The notes under the pieces were generated by a model. It worked only from the letters and a program-made list of their open reading frames with translations. It was not told where the DNA came from and made no database searches. Position numbers and translations under genes: made by a program. A DNA stretch of 33,315 nucleotides from Gemmatimonadota bacterium (GTDB taxonomy: Bacteria > Gemmatimonadota > Gemmatimonadetes > Longimicrobiales > Gaopeijiaceae), in contig JACQVF010000024.1 of assembly GCA_016209885.1 (NCBI GenBank), forward strand, positions 1 through 33,315, in the 5' to 3' direction. Shown piece by piece: positions 23,938 through 30,498 of the stretch (positions are counted from its first letter, which is position 1; every line of letters begins with the position of its first letter).

Positions 23938-24303
23938 CAACCTATGGACCTCGGTCAGCGCATCCGCGCGTAGCATTTGCGCCAGGTTCCTCGCGTCGCG
24001 CCGGTTCGTCTTGATCCGTTCACCCGGCTTGGCCGGAATGAGCGACGGCGCCACCACGATCGACTCCACGCCCGCCGCGCGAAGCAGGCGTTGCAGGGTG
24101 TAGCCGTACGGGCCCGCCTCATAGCAGACCCGCAACGCCCCGACCGCCTCACGCAAGAGCCGCTTCGCCAGCCGCTTGACCGCCTGCGGCTCGTTGGCGA
24201 GCTCCCACTCCTGCGGATCGCGTCGTCCCGGCAGTAGCATCGCCACCTGGATCGACTTCTTGGAGGTGTCCATCCCCACGTCCGTCGTGCTACCTATCGC
24301 CAT
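23938..24303 (-). pseudogene. IS110-family transposase, N-terminal fragment
   Basis: From ATG 24303 the product shows the RuvC-like DEDD domain of IS110/IS1111 transposases: DVGMDTSKKSIQVAM with the first Asp, VCYEAGPYGYTLQRLLRAAG with the Glu, and IKTNRRDARNLAQMLRADAL with the later Asp. Homology stops at EVHRL after 122 codons; full-length proteins have about 320-400 residues with a C-terminal serine-containing domain that is missing here. The 160 bp upstream contain a small hairpin (GGTGG-CTCCG-CCACC at 24361-24375), possibly part of the element's non-coding end. Confidence 0.85.
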
Positions 24304-24465
24304 GACCGGCCTCCTTCGTATGCGGCTCTGGCGCCGCAAGGCGTTAACCCGCGAAATGACGGTGGCTCCGCCACCTTTCGGGTGTCCTCAACGACCCCGA
24401 TTCTACGATCGAGGCCGGTCGTTCCATAGGGTCTAGGACTCTTCACGCGTGACTTCTGCCCGCGG

Positions 24466-24861
24466 CTACCAGATCGTTTCGACGTGTCGGTATCGCCGGA
24501 TGGCGCGATCCGCCGTGACGACCGGAACTCCGAGCCGGCGAGCAAGGGCGATGATCATGCGATCCGCCGGATCGTCGTGAAGTCGGCCGGGCAAGTTCGT
24601 GCTTGCCACCGCGTCTTCGAGCTCGAGGGGGTATACCACCACGCCGGGGTAGCCCGCCGCGCGCTCGACCCACGTCTCGACGTGCGGGCCGACGTCCAGC
24701 TTTCGCTTGCGCGCCTTCACGGCGACCTCCCATGCGGAGATGACGGAGACGACGAGCCCGCGGCGCGACTCTTCGTCCTCGATCGCCTTGCGTGCGGCTG
24801 CGGTCAGGAGATCCGGGTCCGCTACCCAGCGGATCCAGGCATTGGTGTCCAGGACGATCAC
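24466..24861 (-). CDS. vapC: VapC-family PIN-domain toxin
   Basis: This 131-aa PIN protein has Asp5 (MIVLDTNAWIRW), Glu in ISAWEVAVKARK, Asp in HDDPADRMIIALARR and Asp in VTADRAIRRY. It resembles the PIN subgroup usually paired with Phd/YefM antitoxins, and its start overlaps such an antitoxin gene by 4 bp. Confidence 0.92.
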   Translation of the reverse strand: MIVLDTNAWIRWVADPDLLTAAARKAIEDEESRRGLVVSVISAWEVAVKARKRKLDVGPHVETWVERAAGYPGVVVYPLELEDAVASTNLPGRLHDDPADRMIIALARRLGVPVVTADRAIRRYRHVETIW

Positions 24862-25097
24862 TTCCGCAACGCTTCCCAGTCCTCGGACATCGGTCGGTCG
24901 AAGTCGTCCGCCAAGAAGCGCAACGTTCCGCGCAGCGGATACTTGCGGCGCGCCCCGCTGGTCTTGATCGGGCCGGCGGGCACGAGACGGACGTATGCTT
25001 TACCGCGGCGGGTCACCAAAATTTCTTCCCCACTCGCCGCTCGCGCCAGCGTTTCGGCGAGACGTTCGCGCAGGGCACGGGTCGACGTTTTGCCCAT
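24858..25097 (-). CDS. Phd/YefM-type antitoxin
   Basis: This 79-aa protein starts with the Phd-like DNA-binding fold (LRERLAETLARAASGEEILV, TRRGKAYVRLVP) and ends in an acidic, aromatic tail (LRFLADDFDRPMSEDW) suited to bind a PIN toxin. It forms an operon with the vapC gene at 24466. A perfect palindrome lies directly upstream of its start. Confidence 0.9.
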   Translation of the reverse strand: MGKTSTRALRERLAETLARAASGEEILVTRRGKAYVRLVPAGPIKTSGARRKYPLRGTLRFLADDFDRPMSEDWEALRK

Positions 25098-25100
25098 ACA

Positions 25101-25125
25101 TGTACGCTAGCCATTGCTGCGTACA
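25101..25125. promoter_or_regulatory. Candidate Phd-type antitoxin operator
   Basis: TGTACGC (25101-25107) and GCGTACA (25119-25125) form a perfect 7-bp inverted repeat with 11 bp between, starting 4 bp from the antitoxin start codon. Position and symmetry fit autoregulation by the toxin-antitoxin complex. Confidence 0.6.
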
Positions 25126-25227
25126 CAATCAAGCTACGACTCCTATCCGAACGCGCCGGCGCCGCGGACGCCCGCAGCCGGGCGGAAGGTTTTCCTCGCC
25201 GTCACGCCCCACTGGTAGTGAGGAGCG

Positions 25228-25512
25228 ATGGATCTATCGCTCAGAGGCAAAGTCGCCCTGGTCACCGGCGCCGGCCGCGGCATCGGCCGCGCGATCGCGC
25301 TCGAGCTCGCGCGCACGGGCGCCAAGATCGCCGTCGCGGACGTTCACCTCGCCAAGTATCAGGGCGAGCGCTACTACCGATTGTCGAAGCGGACCTCGGG
25401 GTCTGACGAAGACGCGCCGACCGCCGACGCGGTTCGCGAGCTCGGCACCGAGGCGATCGGCGTCGAGTTCGACGTCGCCGACGTCGCCGCGGTCCAGGCA
25501 GCCGTCACGCAC
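25228..25512 (+). pseudogene. Short-chain dehydrogenase, N-terminal fragment
   Basis: The ATG 25228 frame starts as a normal SDR: LRGKVALVTGAGRGIGRAIA, then VADVHLAKYQ and TEAIGVEFDVADVAAVQAAV. Homology ends at about codon 95, just where AGTCCCC hairpin repeats begin. The frame runs on to 25713 through the start of the TetR gene as nonsense. The NNAG motif and catalytic Tyr-Lys are missing, so it is inactive. Confidence 0.8.
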
Positions 25513-25518
25513 TTGACA

Positions 25519-25572
25519 AGTCCCCACCCGGGGACTAAGAAACCCATGAGTAAGTCCCCGGTTGGGGACCTT
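25519..25572. repeat. Pair of AGTCCCC hairpin repeats (REP-like)
   Basis: Two short palindromes lie 15 bp apart: AGTCCCC-ACCC-GGGGACT (25519-25536) and AAGTCCCC-GGTT-GGGGACCTT (25552-25572, one bulge). They mark the breakpoint between the truncated SDR and the TetR gene. A related hairpin lies on the other side of the TetR gene. Short palindromes of this kind are typical of REP elements moved by REP-associated tyrosine transposases; no such transposase is in the window. Confidence 0.65.
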
Positions 25573-25586
25573 CTCGTGCCTTCACG

Positions 25587-26282
25587 ATGCGCGACCGCGA
25601 GGCGACTTCACGGCAGATCGTTCATGCACTGGGCCGCGTGCTCGCCCGGGACGGGTTCCGGGCCGTGGGCCTGCGCGCGGTCGCCAGAGAGGCCGGTGTC
25701 GACAAGCGTTTGATCTATCGCTACTTCGGCGGGCTGACGGGGCTGATGCGGGCCTACGCTACCGGCGAGGACTTCTGGTGGACCGTGGACGAATTGATCG
25801 GAGACGACCTGCCCCGTCCGAAGGAGGAGACCGCGGCCGGCTGGATGGCGCTGGCGGTGAAGCGCCACCTGCTCGCCATCCGCGCGCGCCCGCTGACGCA
25901 GGAGATCCTGGTCTGGGAGCTGATCGAGCGCAACGCGCTCACCGACGAGCTGGCGGCCGTGCGCGAGAAGCGTGCGGGCGAACTGCTACGGCGGCTGGGC
26001 GAGAAGAACCGGAGGATCAGCCCGCGGACATGGGCGGCCGTCGGCGCGCTGCTGGGAGCCGGCGCGACCTACCTCGTCTTGCGGTCGCGGACGTACGATT
26101 TCTACGCCGGCATCGACCTTCGCAGCGAGAGGGACTGGAAGGATCTGGAACGGACGATCGATTCTACGGCGAACGCCGTCGAGCTCCTCGGCGGCCCGAC
26201 TCGCGGAGAACGACACGGCAAGAGAGGAGCCTCGGGCGCGCGGAAGCGCGATCGGCCGCCCCTCAGCCGTCGGAACGTATGA
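25587..26282 (+). CDS. TetR-family transcriptional regulator
   Basis: This 231-aa protein has an N-terminal TetR helix-turn-helix (LRAVAREAGVDKRLIYRYFG, about residues 29-48) and a helical ligand domain (PLTQEILVWELIERNALTDE, ending in NAVELLGG), followed by a basic tail rich in Arg. It is probably a ligand-responsive repressor. ATG 25587 is 15 bp after a hairpin repeat and has no good Shine-Dalgarno site. It is followed by a third hairpin and then the M24 peptidase gene, which it may control. Confidence 0.85.
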   Translation: MRDREATSRQIVHALGRVLARDGFRAVGLRAVAREAGVDKRLIYRYFGGLTGLMRAYATGEDFWWTVDELIGDDLPRPKEETAAGWMALAVKRHLLAIRARPLTQEILVWELIERNALTDELAAVREKRAGELLRRLGEKNRRISPRTWAAVGALLGAGATYLVLRSRTYDFYAGIDLRSERDWKDLERTIDSTANAVELLGGPTRGERHGKRGASGARKRDRPPLSRRNV

Positions 26283-26305
26283 GAAGCGGGTTTTTCTTTC
26301 TCCGT

Positions 26306-26325
26306 AAGTCTCCAATCGGGGACTT
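26306..26325. repeat. AGTCCCC-type hairpin repeat, third copy
   Basis: AAGTCTCC-AATC-GGGGACTT forms an 8-bp stem with one G-U pair and a 4-nt loop, the same design as the pair at 25519-25572. It lies between the TetR stop and the M24 peptidase start, so the regulator gene is bracketed by these palindromes. Confidence 0.6.
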
Positions 26326-26349
26326 CGGACGACACGGAGGTGAACAGTC

Positions 26350-27576
26350 ATGAGACGGAGACCAGAGTGGAGCATGTTCCCGGAGGAGGAGCATCGCGCC
26401 CGGACCGAGAGAGCCAGGGCGTTGCTGGAGCGGCACCAGCTCGATGCGATGGTTCTTTTCTCGCCGACGAACTGGCGCTACTACGGCGGCTTCACGGACG
26501 CTGCACAGATGCATAACGGCGTCTGGCGTTCGTGCCTGATCGTCTGCCGGGAACGGGATCCCGTCGCGCTCGTGCATGCGGGCTTCGAGGCGTGCATCGT
26601 GACGATGTCCCATCTAGAGGACGTTCGGGTTTGGGCCGACCAGGACAGCCCGATCTCGCACGGTCGACCAAACTCCTTCTACCCGCTCTTCTTCCGCACG
26701 CTCGAGGAGCTCGGTCTGTCCCGCGGCAGGCTCGGCTTCGAGACGGGCAGCGAGATCGACACGTACCTCCCGTTCGACGAGCTCGCGATGATTCGCGAGC
26801 GCCTGTCGAGCGCCAGGATCGTCAGCGCCGACGCCGCGATCTGGGCGCAGCGATCGATCAAGACGCCGTGGGAGCAAGGCGTGATCCGCGAGGGAGCGCG
26901 GCTGGCATGCGAGTGCACCAGGGCCGCCTTCGAGGCCATCCGGCCCGGAGCCAACGAGCTCGACGTGCACCGGGCGTACTGGGGGAAGGCCGCGGAGCTC
27001 GGGATGATCGAGGCCCCGTATCGGGGCACGTGGACCTGCTTCACGAGCAACCGCGACGAGCCGACGGGGCTGCACCGCTGGATCACCGGGCCGCTGGATC
27101 GGGCGATCCGGCACGGGGACCAGGGCGTATCCGACGGAGGCCCGAGCTACAAGGGCTATCAGTTCGACTTCCAGCGCACCTTCCACGTCGGCGAGCCGCC
27201 GGAAAAGATGCTTCGCTACCACCGGATCGCCACCGAAGCTCACCTGGAGACGATCTCGATGGTGAAGCCGGGAGTGCGGATGCGCGACCTGTTCGCCGGC
27301 TCGCTCGAAGCGCTGAGGAAGCGCGGCTACTACCATCCGCACGTCATCTCCTTCATCGGACATCAGGAGGGACTCTCACACCACGAGCCGCCCTGGGTGA
27401 TGGCGAGCGAGGACGCGGTCGTGCAGGCCGGCATGGTCATGGCCATCGAGATCGGCGCCTTCGACCCCGACTTCGAGGTTCTCGGCTCGATGCCCGAGGA
27501 CCTGCTTCTCGTGACCGATGACGGGACCGAGATGCTGACGTCGTCTCTTCCTCACGAGCTCTGGATCGCGGGGTGA
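26350..27576 (+). CDS. M24-family metallopeptidase (Xaa-Pro dipeptidase/creatinase fold)
   Basis: This 408-aa protein has a creatinase-type N-terminal domain (LERHQLDAMVLFSPTNWRYY) and a pita-bread C-terminal domain. The five metal ligands can be placed: Asp262 (SDGGPSYKGY), Asp273 (FDFQRTF), His338 (GHQEGLSHHEPP), Glu367 (AIEIGAF) and Glu383 (MPEDLLLVT). It should be an active hydrolase for proline dipeptides or for small C-N substrates such as creatine or DMSP-like compounds. GGAGGTGA precedes ATG 26350. An NTF2-like gene follows 31 bp later, suggesting a two-gene unit. Confidence 0.9.
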   Translation: MRRRPEWSMFPEEEHRARTERARALLERHQLDAMVLFSPTNWRYYGGFTDAAQMHNGVWRSCLIVCRERDPVALVHAGFEACIVTMSHLEDVRVWADQDSPISHGRPNSFYPLFFRTLEELGLSRGRLGFETGSEIDTYLPFDELAMIRERLSSARIVSADAAIWAQRSIKTPWEQGVIREGARLACECTRAAFEAIRPGANELDVHRAYWGKAAELGMIEAPYRGTWTCFTSNRDEPTGLHRWITGPLDRAIRHGDQGVSDGGPSYKGYQFDFQRTFHVGEPPEKMLRYHRIATEAHLETISMVKPGVRMRDLFAGSLEALRKRGYYHPHVISFIGHQEGLSHHEPPWVMASEDAVVQAGMVMAIEIGAFDPDFEVLGSMPEDLLLVTDDGTEMLTSSLPHELWIAG

Positions 27577-27607
27577 CGTGGAGGCGCGAAGACCAGGAAT
27601 CACGAAG

Positions 27608-28021
27608 ATGAACGGACACGACATGCTGCGGAAGGTGGTCGCGATCTACAACCGCCACGACTGGGACGCTCTGGCGAGGCTGTGGGCCGAGGACGCGGAG
27701 TGCAGGGTGCCGGGCGGCAAGGTCCTGCGCGGTGGCCGGGAATGGGCGAGCTACTCCAGGGAAACGATCCTTCCGTTCTCCGACGCCAGGGTCCTCGTCC
27801 ACCAGGCGATCGTCGAGGGCAACGCGGTCGTCCAGGAATCGAGCCTGATCGCGACTCACGACGGACCGCTTCAGGCGCCGTATGGAAGGGTCGTCGAGCC
27901 CACGGGGCGGAGGCTCGTCATTCCCTACGTGGAGATCTTCCGGATCGAAGGCGACCTGGTGGGCGATACCCATCTCTATTTCGATCCTGCCGAGCCGATG
28001 CGTCAAATCGGACTCTCGTGA
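27608..28021 (+). CDS. SnoaL/NTF2-like domain protein
   Basis: This 137-aa protein has the cone-shaped alpha+beta pattern of SnoaL-like proteins: LRKVVAIYNRHDWDALARLW, AEDAECRVPGG, LPFSDARVLVHQAIVEGNAV and RLVIPYVEIFRIEGDLVGDT. Members act as small isomerases, cyclases, hydrolases or ligand binders; no specific reaction can be named. ATG 27608 was taken as start; GTG 27578, two bases after the M24 stop, is possible and would add ten residues. Junction element copy 5 begins 13 bp after its stop. Confidence 0.8.
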   Translation: MNGHDMLRKVVAIYNRHDWDALARLWAEDAECRVPGGKVLRGGREWASYSRETILPFSDARVLVHQAIVEGNAVVQESSLIATHDGPLQAPYGRVVEPTGRRLVIPYVEIFRIEGDLVGDTHLYFDPAEPMRQIGLS

Positions 28022-28034
28022 GGGAACCGTGGAA

Positions 28035-28076
28035 GAGGATAGTCGGTATAAGCGGCTGGGTTGACGTAAAGCTTCA
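28035..28076 (-). repeat. Junction element copy 5 (42 nt, reverse orientation)
   Basis: Read on the minus strand it runs TGAAGCTTTACGTCAACCC to CTTATACCGACTATCCTC, with one T-to-C change relative to copies 1-4. It lies between the NTF2-like gene and an open frame of unknown origin. Confidence 0.85.
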
Positions 28077-28107
28077 GGCAAGGGCGGGTAACGGAGTCGC
28101 GATCACG

Positions 28108-28435
28108 ATGATGGTCGAACCGGCACCGGACGATGAGGACGAAGAGGCGATCGACGCCGAGCCCGCCGAGCTCGTCAAGAAGGCACCGGCACCGGCGAGC
28201 CGGGGCGCGGTCGTGCTCTCTGGCGCGAACGGTCGCAGGTATGATCGCATCGAAGGGAAGCCGCAGAAGGCGCTCGACGAGTCGTTCGCCCGCCCGGGGT
28301 ATCGACCGCTTGGCGACCTCGCCGTCCTGCCCGTGCTCGATGGGTTGGTCGTGCGGGCATCCCCCTCGCCGCAACCTCTCGTGATCCCCGCGGTGCGAGC
28401 ACTTGGCGACACGGAGATCGCCTACCCCCCGAGCG
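28108..28435 (+). CDS. Unassigned open frame between junction element and molybdoenzyme fragment
   Basis: From ATG 28108 the frame encodes an acidic start (PAPDDEDEEAIDAEPAELVK), then KGAP-like low-complexity sequence and RRYDRIEGKPQKALDESFAR and LGDLAVLPVLDGLVV. It is not recognised. The frame stays open to 28728, but from about 28484 the real coding frame is that of the molybdoenzyme. No Shine-Dalgarno site is obvious. It may be a gene fragment trapped between breakpoints or non-coding DNA; the opposite strand is also open. Confidence 0.25.
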
Positions 28436-28483
28436 AGGATAGCGCCGCGTGCCCGGCATCGGTCCTCACTACCGCCGCTTGCC

Positions 28484-28759
28484 CCGACGCCGGACAAGCT
28501 CGAGGTCCGCAACGACATCGACGTGTTCCGCGTGCAGGCGAAGGTCGCGCCCGGCATGCGGCCCGGCCAGCTCATGCTCTACCACGCGTGGGAGAACCAC
28601 CAGTTCCGGGACGGCAAGGGCTTCCAGAACCTCATGCCGACGCCCCTGAACCCGGTGGATCTCGGCGGCGGGCAGTTCCATCTCCGGCCGAGTCTCATTC
28701 AGACCCAGCCGTCGCTCAGCGACCGTGACACGCGCGTGGAGATCGTGAAGGTCGCCTGA
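28484..28759 (+). pseudogene. DMSO-reductase-family molybdoenzyme alpha subunit, C-terminal fragment
   Basis: About 90 codons match the C-terminal molybdopterin-binding domain: DKLEVRNDIDVFRVQAKVAP, MRPGQLMLYHAWENHQFRDG and GFQNLMPTPLNPVDLGGGQF, ending SDRDTRVEIVKVA. The YHAWE-F segment and the PSPxNP-like motif are typical of type II enzymes such as ethylbenzene or steroid C25 dehydrogenase and selenate or chlorate reductase. More than 800 N-terminal residues, with the Fe-S and molybdenum sites, are absent. The small genes just downstream may be its former companions. Confidence 0.7.
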
Positions 28760-28775
28760 ACCGCGGAGGTCGGCT

Positions 28776-28898
28776 GTGCACGACGCGAGCCCGAGCGAGC
28801 ATCTCGAAGAGACGAGCGGCGGCATCTCGCGCCGCGACTTCCTGAGGGCGACCGGAGCCGCTTCGCTGGCACTCGCCTCCGGCCAGGCGGCATGCTGA
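28776..28898 (+). CDS. Forty-residue twin-arginine signal ORF
   Basis: A GTG start with GGAGG upstream opens a 40-codon frame that is almost only a Tat signal: SGGISRRDFLRATGAASLAL, ending ASGQAAC and stop. It lies 16 bp after the molybdoenzyme fragment and 20 bp before a small membrane protein. Short Tat-only ORFs are known beside formate dehydrogenases and may help redox-enzyme export, so a companion role is plausible. Alternatively it is the first 40 codons of a beta or accessory subunit cut by a stop. The good ribosome site favours real translation. Confidence 0.55.
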   Translation: MHDASPSEHLEETSGGISRRDFLRATGAASLALASGQAAC

Positions 28899-28918
28899 GG
28901 GAGGTAGAGGAGACGACC

Positions 28919-29080
28919 ATGTTCGACGGAATCACGGTCATCGGCAGTCTTTGCCTCCTGCTGTTCGCCTTCGTCCTCCCGAGTGCGGTCTAGTACCTGT
29001 CGCTGGACAAGCCGCACAAGCGCTACATCAAGAACCTCGTCCGGCAGATCCCGCACCTCCCCGGCCGCTATTCCGTCTAA
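28919..29080 (+). pseudogene. Small membrane protein with in-frame TAG
   Basis: After a GAGGAG site, ATG 28919 begins a short product with one membrane helix (ITVIGSLCLLLFAFVLPSAV). An in-frame TAG at 28991-28993 follows, and the same frame continues as YLSLDKPHKRYIKNLVRQIP to a TAA at 29080. The continuation has the positive charges expected on the cytoplasmic side of such a helix, so the TAG probably replaced a sense codon (TGG to TAG would do). Without it the protein would have 53 residues. It may be a small subunit of the neighbouring molybdoenzyme. Decay, sequencing error and readthrough are all possible. Confidence 0.5.
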
Positions 29081-29118
29081 AGCCCGCTTTCGGGATCCCG
29101 TCAGAGGAGCCAAGCGAA

Positions 29119-29175
29119 GAGGATAGGAGGATAGCCGGCATAAGCGGCATGAGCGCCGGGGGTTTACCTAAGGCT
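29119..29175 (-). repeat. Junction element copy 6 (diverged, reverse orientation)
   Basis: The plus strand has GAGGATAG twice in tandem, then CCGGCATAAGCGGC, an insertion of about 11 nt, and GGGTTTACCTAAGGCTC, aligning with the reverse complement of the junction element at most positions. Together with copy 5 it encloses the 1-kb molybdoenzyme fragment module. It is the least conserved copy. Confidence 0.5.
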
Positions 29176-29190
29176 CGATCTCAGACGGCG

Positions 29191-29214
29191 CCCGGCAGGC
29201 AGGTTCCTGCCGGG
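29191..29214. repeat. Perfect 9-bp stem hairpin
   Basis: CCCGGCAGG-CAGGTT-CCTGCCGGG forms a perfect stem with a 6-nt loop directly before ATG 29215. No T-run follows, so a rho-independent terminator is unlikely. In RNA it would cover the ribosome site of the following frame. Confidence 0.55.
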
Positions 29215-29451
29215 ATGAACGCCGAGATGCACGGCACGATCGCCTGGGCGCAGACCCATATTTCCGATGAGCGCTCGGAAGCCGGATGGATGGGCCGGCA
29301 GCCCTGGGTCGAGGGCGGGGCAGAGATCCTACGCGTGGTCGTAGGCCGCCACGGGCTCGCGGCGAGGGAGGCGGTGGACGCGTACGGCCCGCAACTCGCC
29401 GAGAGACTCGAAGCCGCCCTGGAGAGCTCGCGGCATCCAGCGACAGGGTAG
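29215..29451 (+). CDS. Hypothetical 78-aa protein
   Basis: The product includes AEMHGTIAWAQTHISDERSE, GWMGRQPWVEGGAEILRVVV and AREAVDAYGPQLAERLEAAL and is not recognised. The composition looks protein-like and the C-terminal part should be helical. There is no Shine-Dalgarno site; a strong hairpin ends one base before the ATG. It converges with the rhomboid gene, 36 bp away. It may be a fragment, since the diverged junction element lies just upstream. Confidence 0.35.
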   Translation: MNAEMHGTIAWAQTHISDERSEAGWMGRQPWVEGGAEILRVVVGRHGLAAREAVDAYGPQLAERLEAALESSRHPATG

Positions 29452-29487
29452 CGGCGATCCGTTGATCATGAATGCGCCAGCCGCCGC

Positions 29488-30249
29488 TCACCGCCACCGG
29501 AGGTGGCGCGGCTGCCAGTGGGTGGCGCGGTGCGCGGACACGTAGTCTTCCCTCGCGAAGAGCCCGATCAGGGCGACACCTGCGAAGAAGCCGCCGACGT
29601 GGGCCCAGAAGGCCACCCCACCCAGCTGAGTGCCGCCGAGCGCGATGAGCCCGCTCAGGATCTGGAGGAACGCCCAGTAACCGATCATCGTCCACGCGGG
29701 AAGCGCGGCCGAGGTCAGGAAGAAGCCGAGAGGAATGAGCACGTAGACCCGCACGAATGGGTAGAGGACGACGTAGCCGCCCATGACGCCGCTGATCGCA
29801 CCGGAGGCGCCGACCATAGGCACGCCGGAATCCGGCGTGATCAGCACCTGCAGCAGGGCGGCGGCGAGACCGCACAGCAGATAGAAGGCGACGAATCGGC
29901 CCCGGCCCATCGAGTCCTCGACGTTGTTGCCGAAGATCCACAGGAACCACATGTTGCCGAGCAGATGCATCCACGAGCCATGGAGAAACATCGACGTCAG
30001 CACGTGTAGAACCTGCGGCCCGGGATCGGTGACGCAGACGAGCCCCTCGCCCATCGGGAATCCCTGCCCAGGCGGAAGAGCGCCGGTGAGCTCGCCGGGA
30101 ATGAGCCCGAGGTTGCAGACCGACCTGGCGAGTGGAAGCGTCTGACCTGCTCCCTGGACGAAGATCCACATGACCACGCTCGCGCCGATCAGCGCGAGGG
30201 TCATCACGGGCGTCCGGACCGTCTCGTTCTCGTCCCGATACGGGAACAT
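29488..30249 (-). CDS. Rhomboid-family intramembrane serine protease
   Basis: This 253-aa protein has six or more membrane helices, the L1-loop motif HLLGNMWFLWIFGNNVED (95-112), the catalytic GASGAISG with Ser149 and the partner His217 (AHVGGFFAG). It should cleave membrane proteins within or next to the bilayer. A loop of about 40 residues after the first helix with two Cys (SVCNLG, LVCVTD) is typical of a bacterial subgroup. ATG 30249 follows a GC-rich leader. Its upstream region carries the GGATCGATC repeats and is shared with the amidohydrolase. Confidence 0.93.
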   Translation of the reverse strand: MFPYRDENETVRTPVMTLALIGASVVMWIFVQGAGQTLPLARSVCNLGLIPGELTGALPPGQGFPMGEGLVCVTDPGPQVLHVLTSMFLHGSWMHLLGNMWFLWIFGNNVEDSMGRGRFVAFYLLCGLAAALLQVLITPDSGVPMVGASGAISGVMGGYVVLYPFVRVYVLIPLGFFLTSAALPAWTMIGYWAFLQILSGLIALGGTQLGGVAFWAHVGGFFAGVALIGLFAREDYVSAHRATHWQPRHLRWR

Positions 30250-30341
30250 GCTCGTTCGTCAGACCGTCACCAGCGCCGGGACTCTCCCCACGGCGGTCGC
30301 CATTGTGCCAGCCGCTCCGCGAGAGGTGCAATTGGGCATGG

Positions 30342-30390
30342 CTTCGGATCGATCACTTCGGATCGATCGCGACTTCGGATCGATCGCGAT
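30342..30390. repeat. Three CTTCGGATCGATC repeats
   Basis: CTTCGGATCGATC occurs at 30342, 30356 and 30373, the last two as a 17-nt unit ending GCGA. Each unit contains the palindrome GATCGATC. They lie in the 249-bp spacer between the divergent rhomboid and amidohydrolase genes, so they could be binding sites for a regulator, or a small tandem expansion. Confidence 0.55.
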
Positions 30391-30450
30391 TGACGGCCCC
30401 CCTCCACCCGAGGGAGGATTCCGGAATCGTCGGAGGGGGTCTCTCCGTGT

Positions 30451-30480
30451 CTGCTACCGTCTGCTACCGTCCGCTACCAG
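30451..30480 (+). repeat. Ten-bp tandem repeat at the amidohydrolase start
   Basis: CTGCTACCGT occurs twice exactly and a third time as CCGCTACCAG. A strong GGAGGGGGT site and GTG (30447) precede the array. With one unit fewer this GTG would be in frame with the amidohydrolase. See the finding on frame control. Confidence 0.7.
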
Positions 30481-30498
30481 CCGAAGACGCTCGCTCTC

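Noticed and set aside
28430..28455. A possible seventh junction element at GAGGATAGCGCCG
   Set aside because: Only the 8-mer GAGGATAG and loose similarity agree. It lies near the molybdoenzyme breakpoint but is too short to count.
28919..29080. Pyrrolysine-type recoding at the TAG
   Set aside because: No pyl gene or other in-frame TAG gene is seen; mutation or error is simpler.
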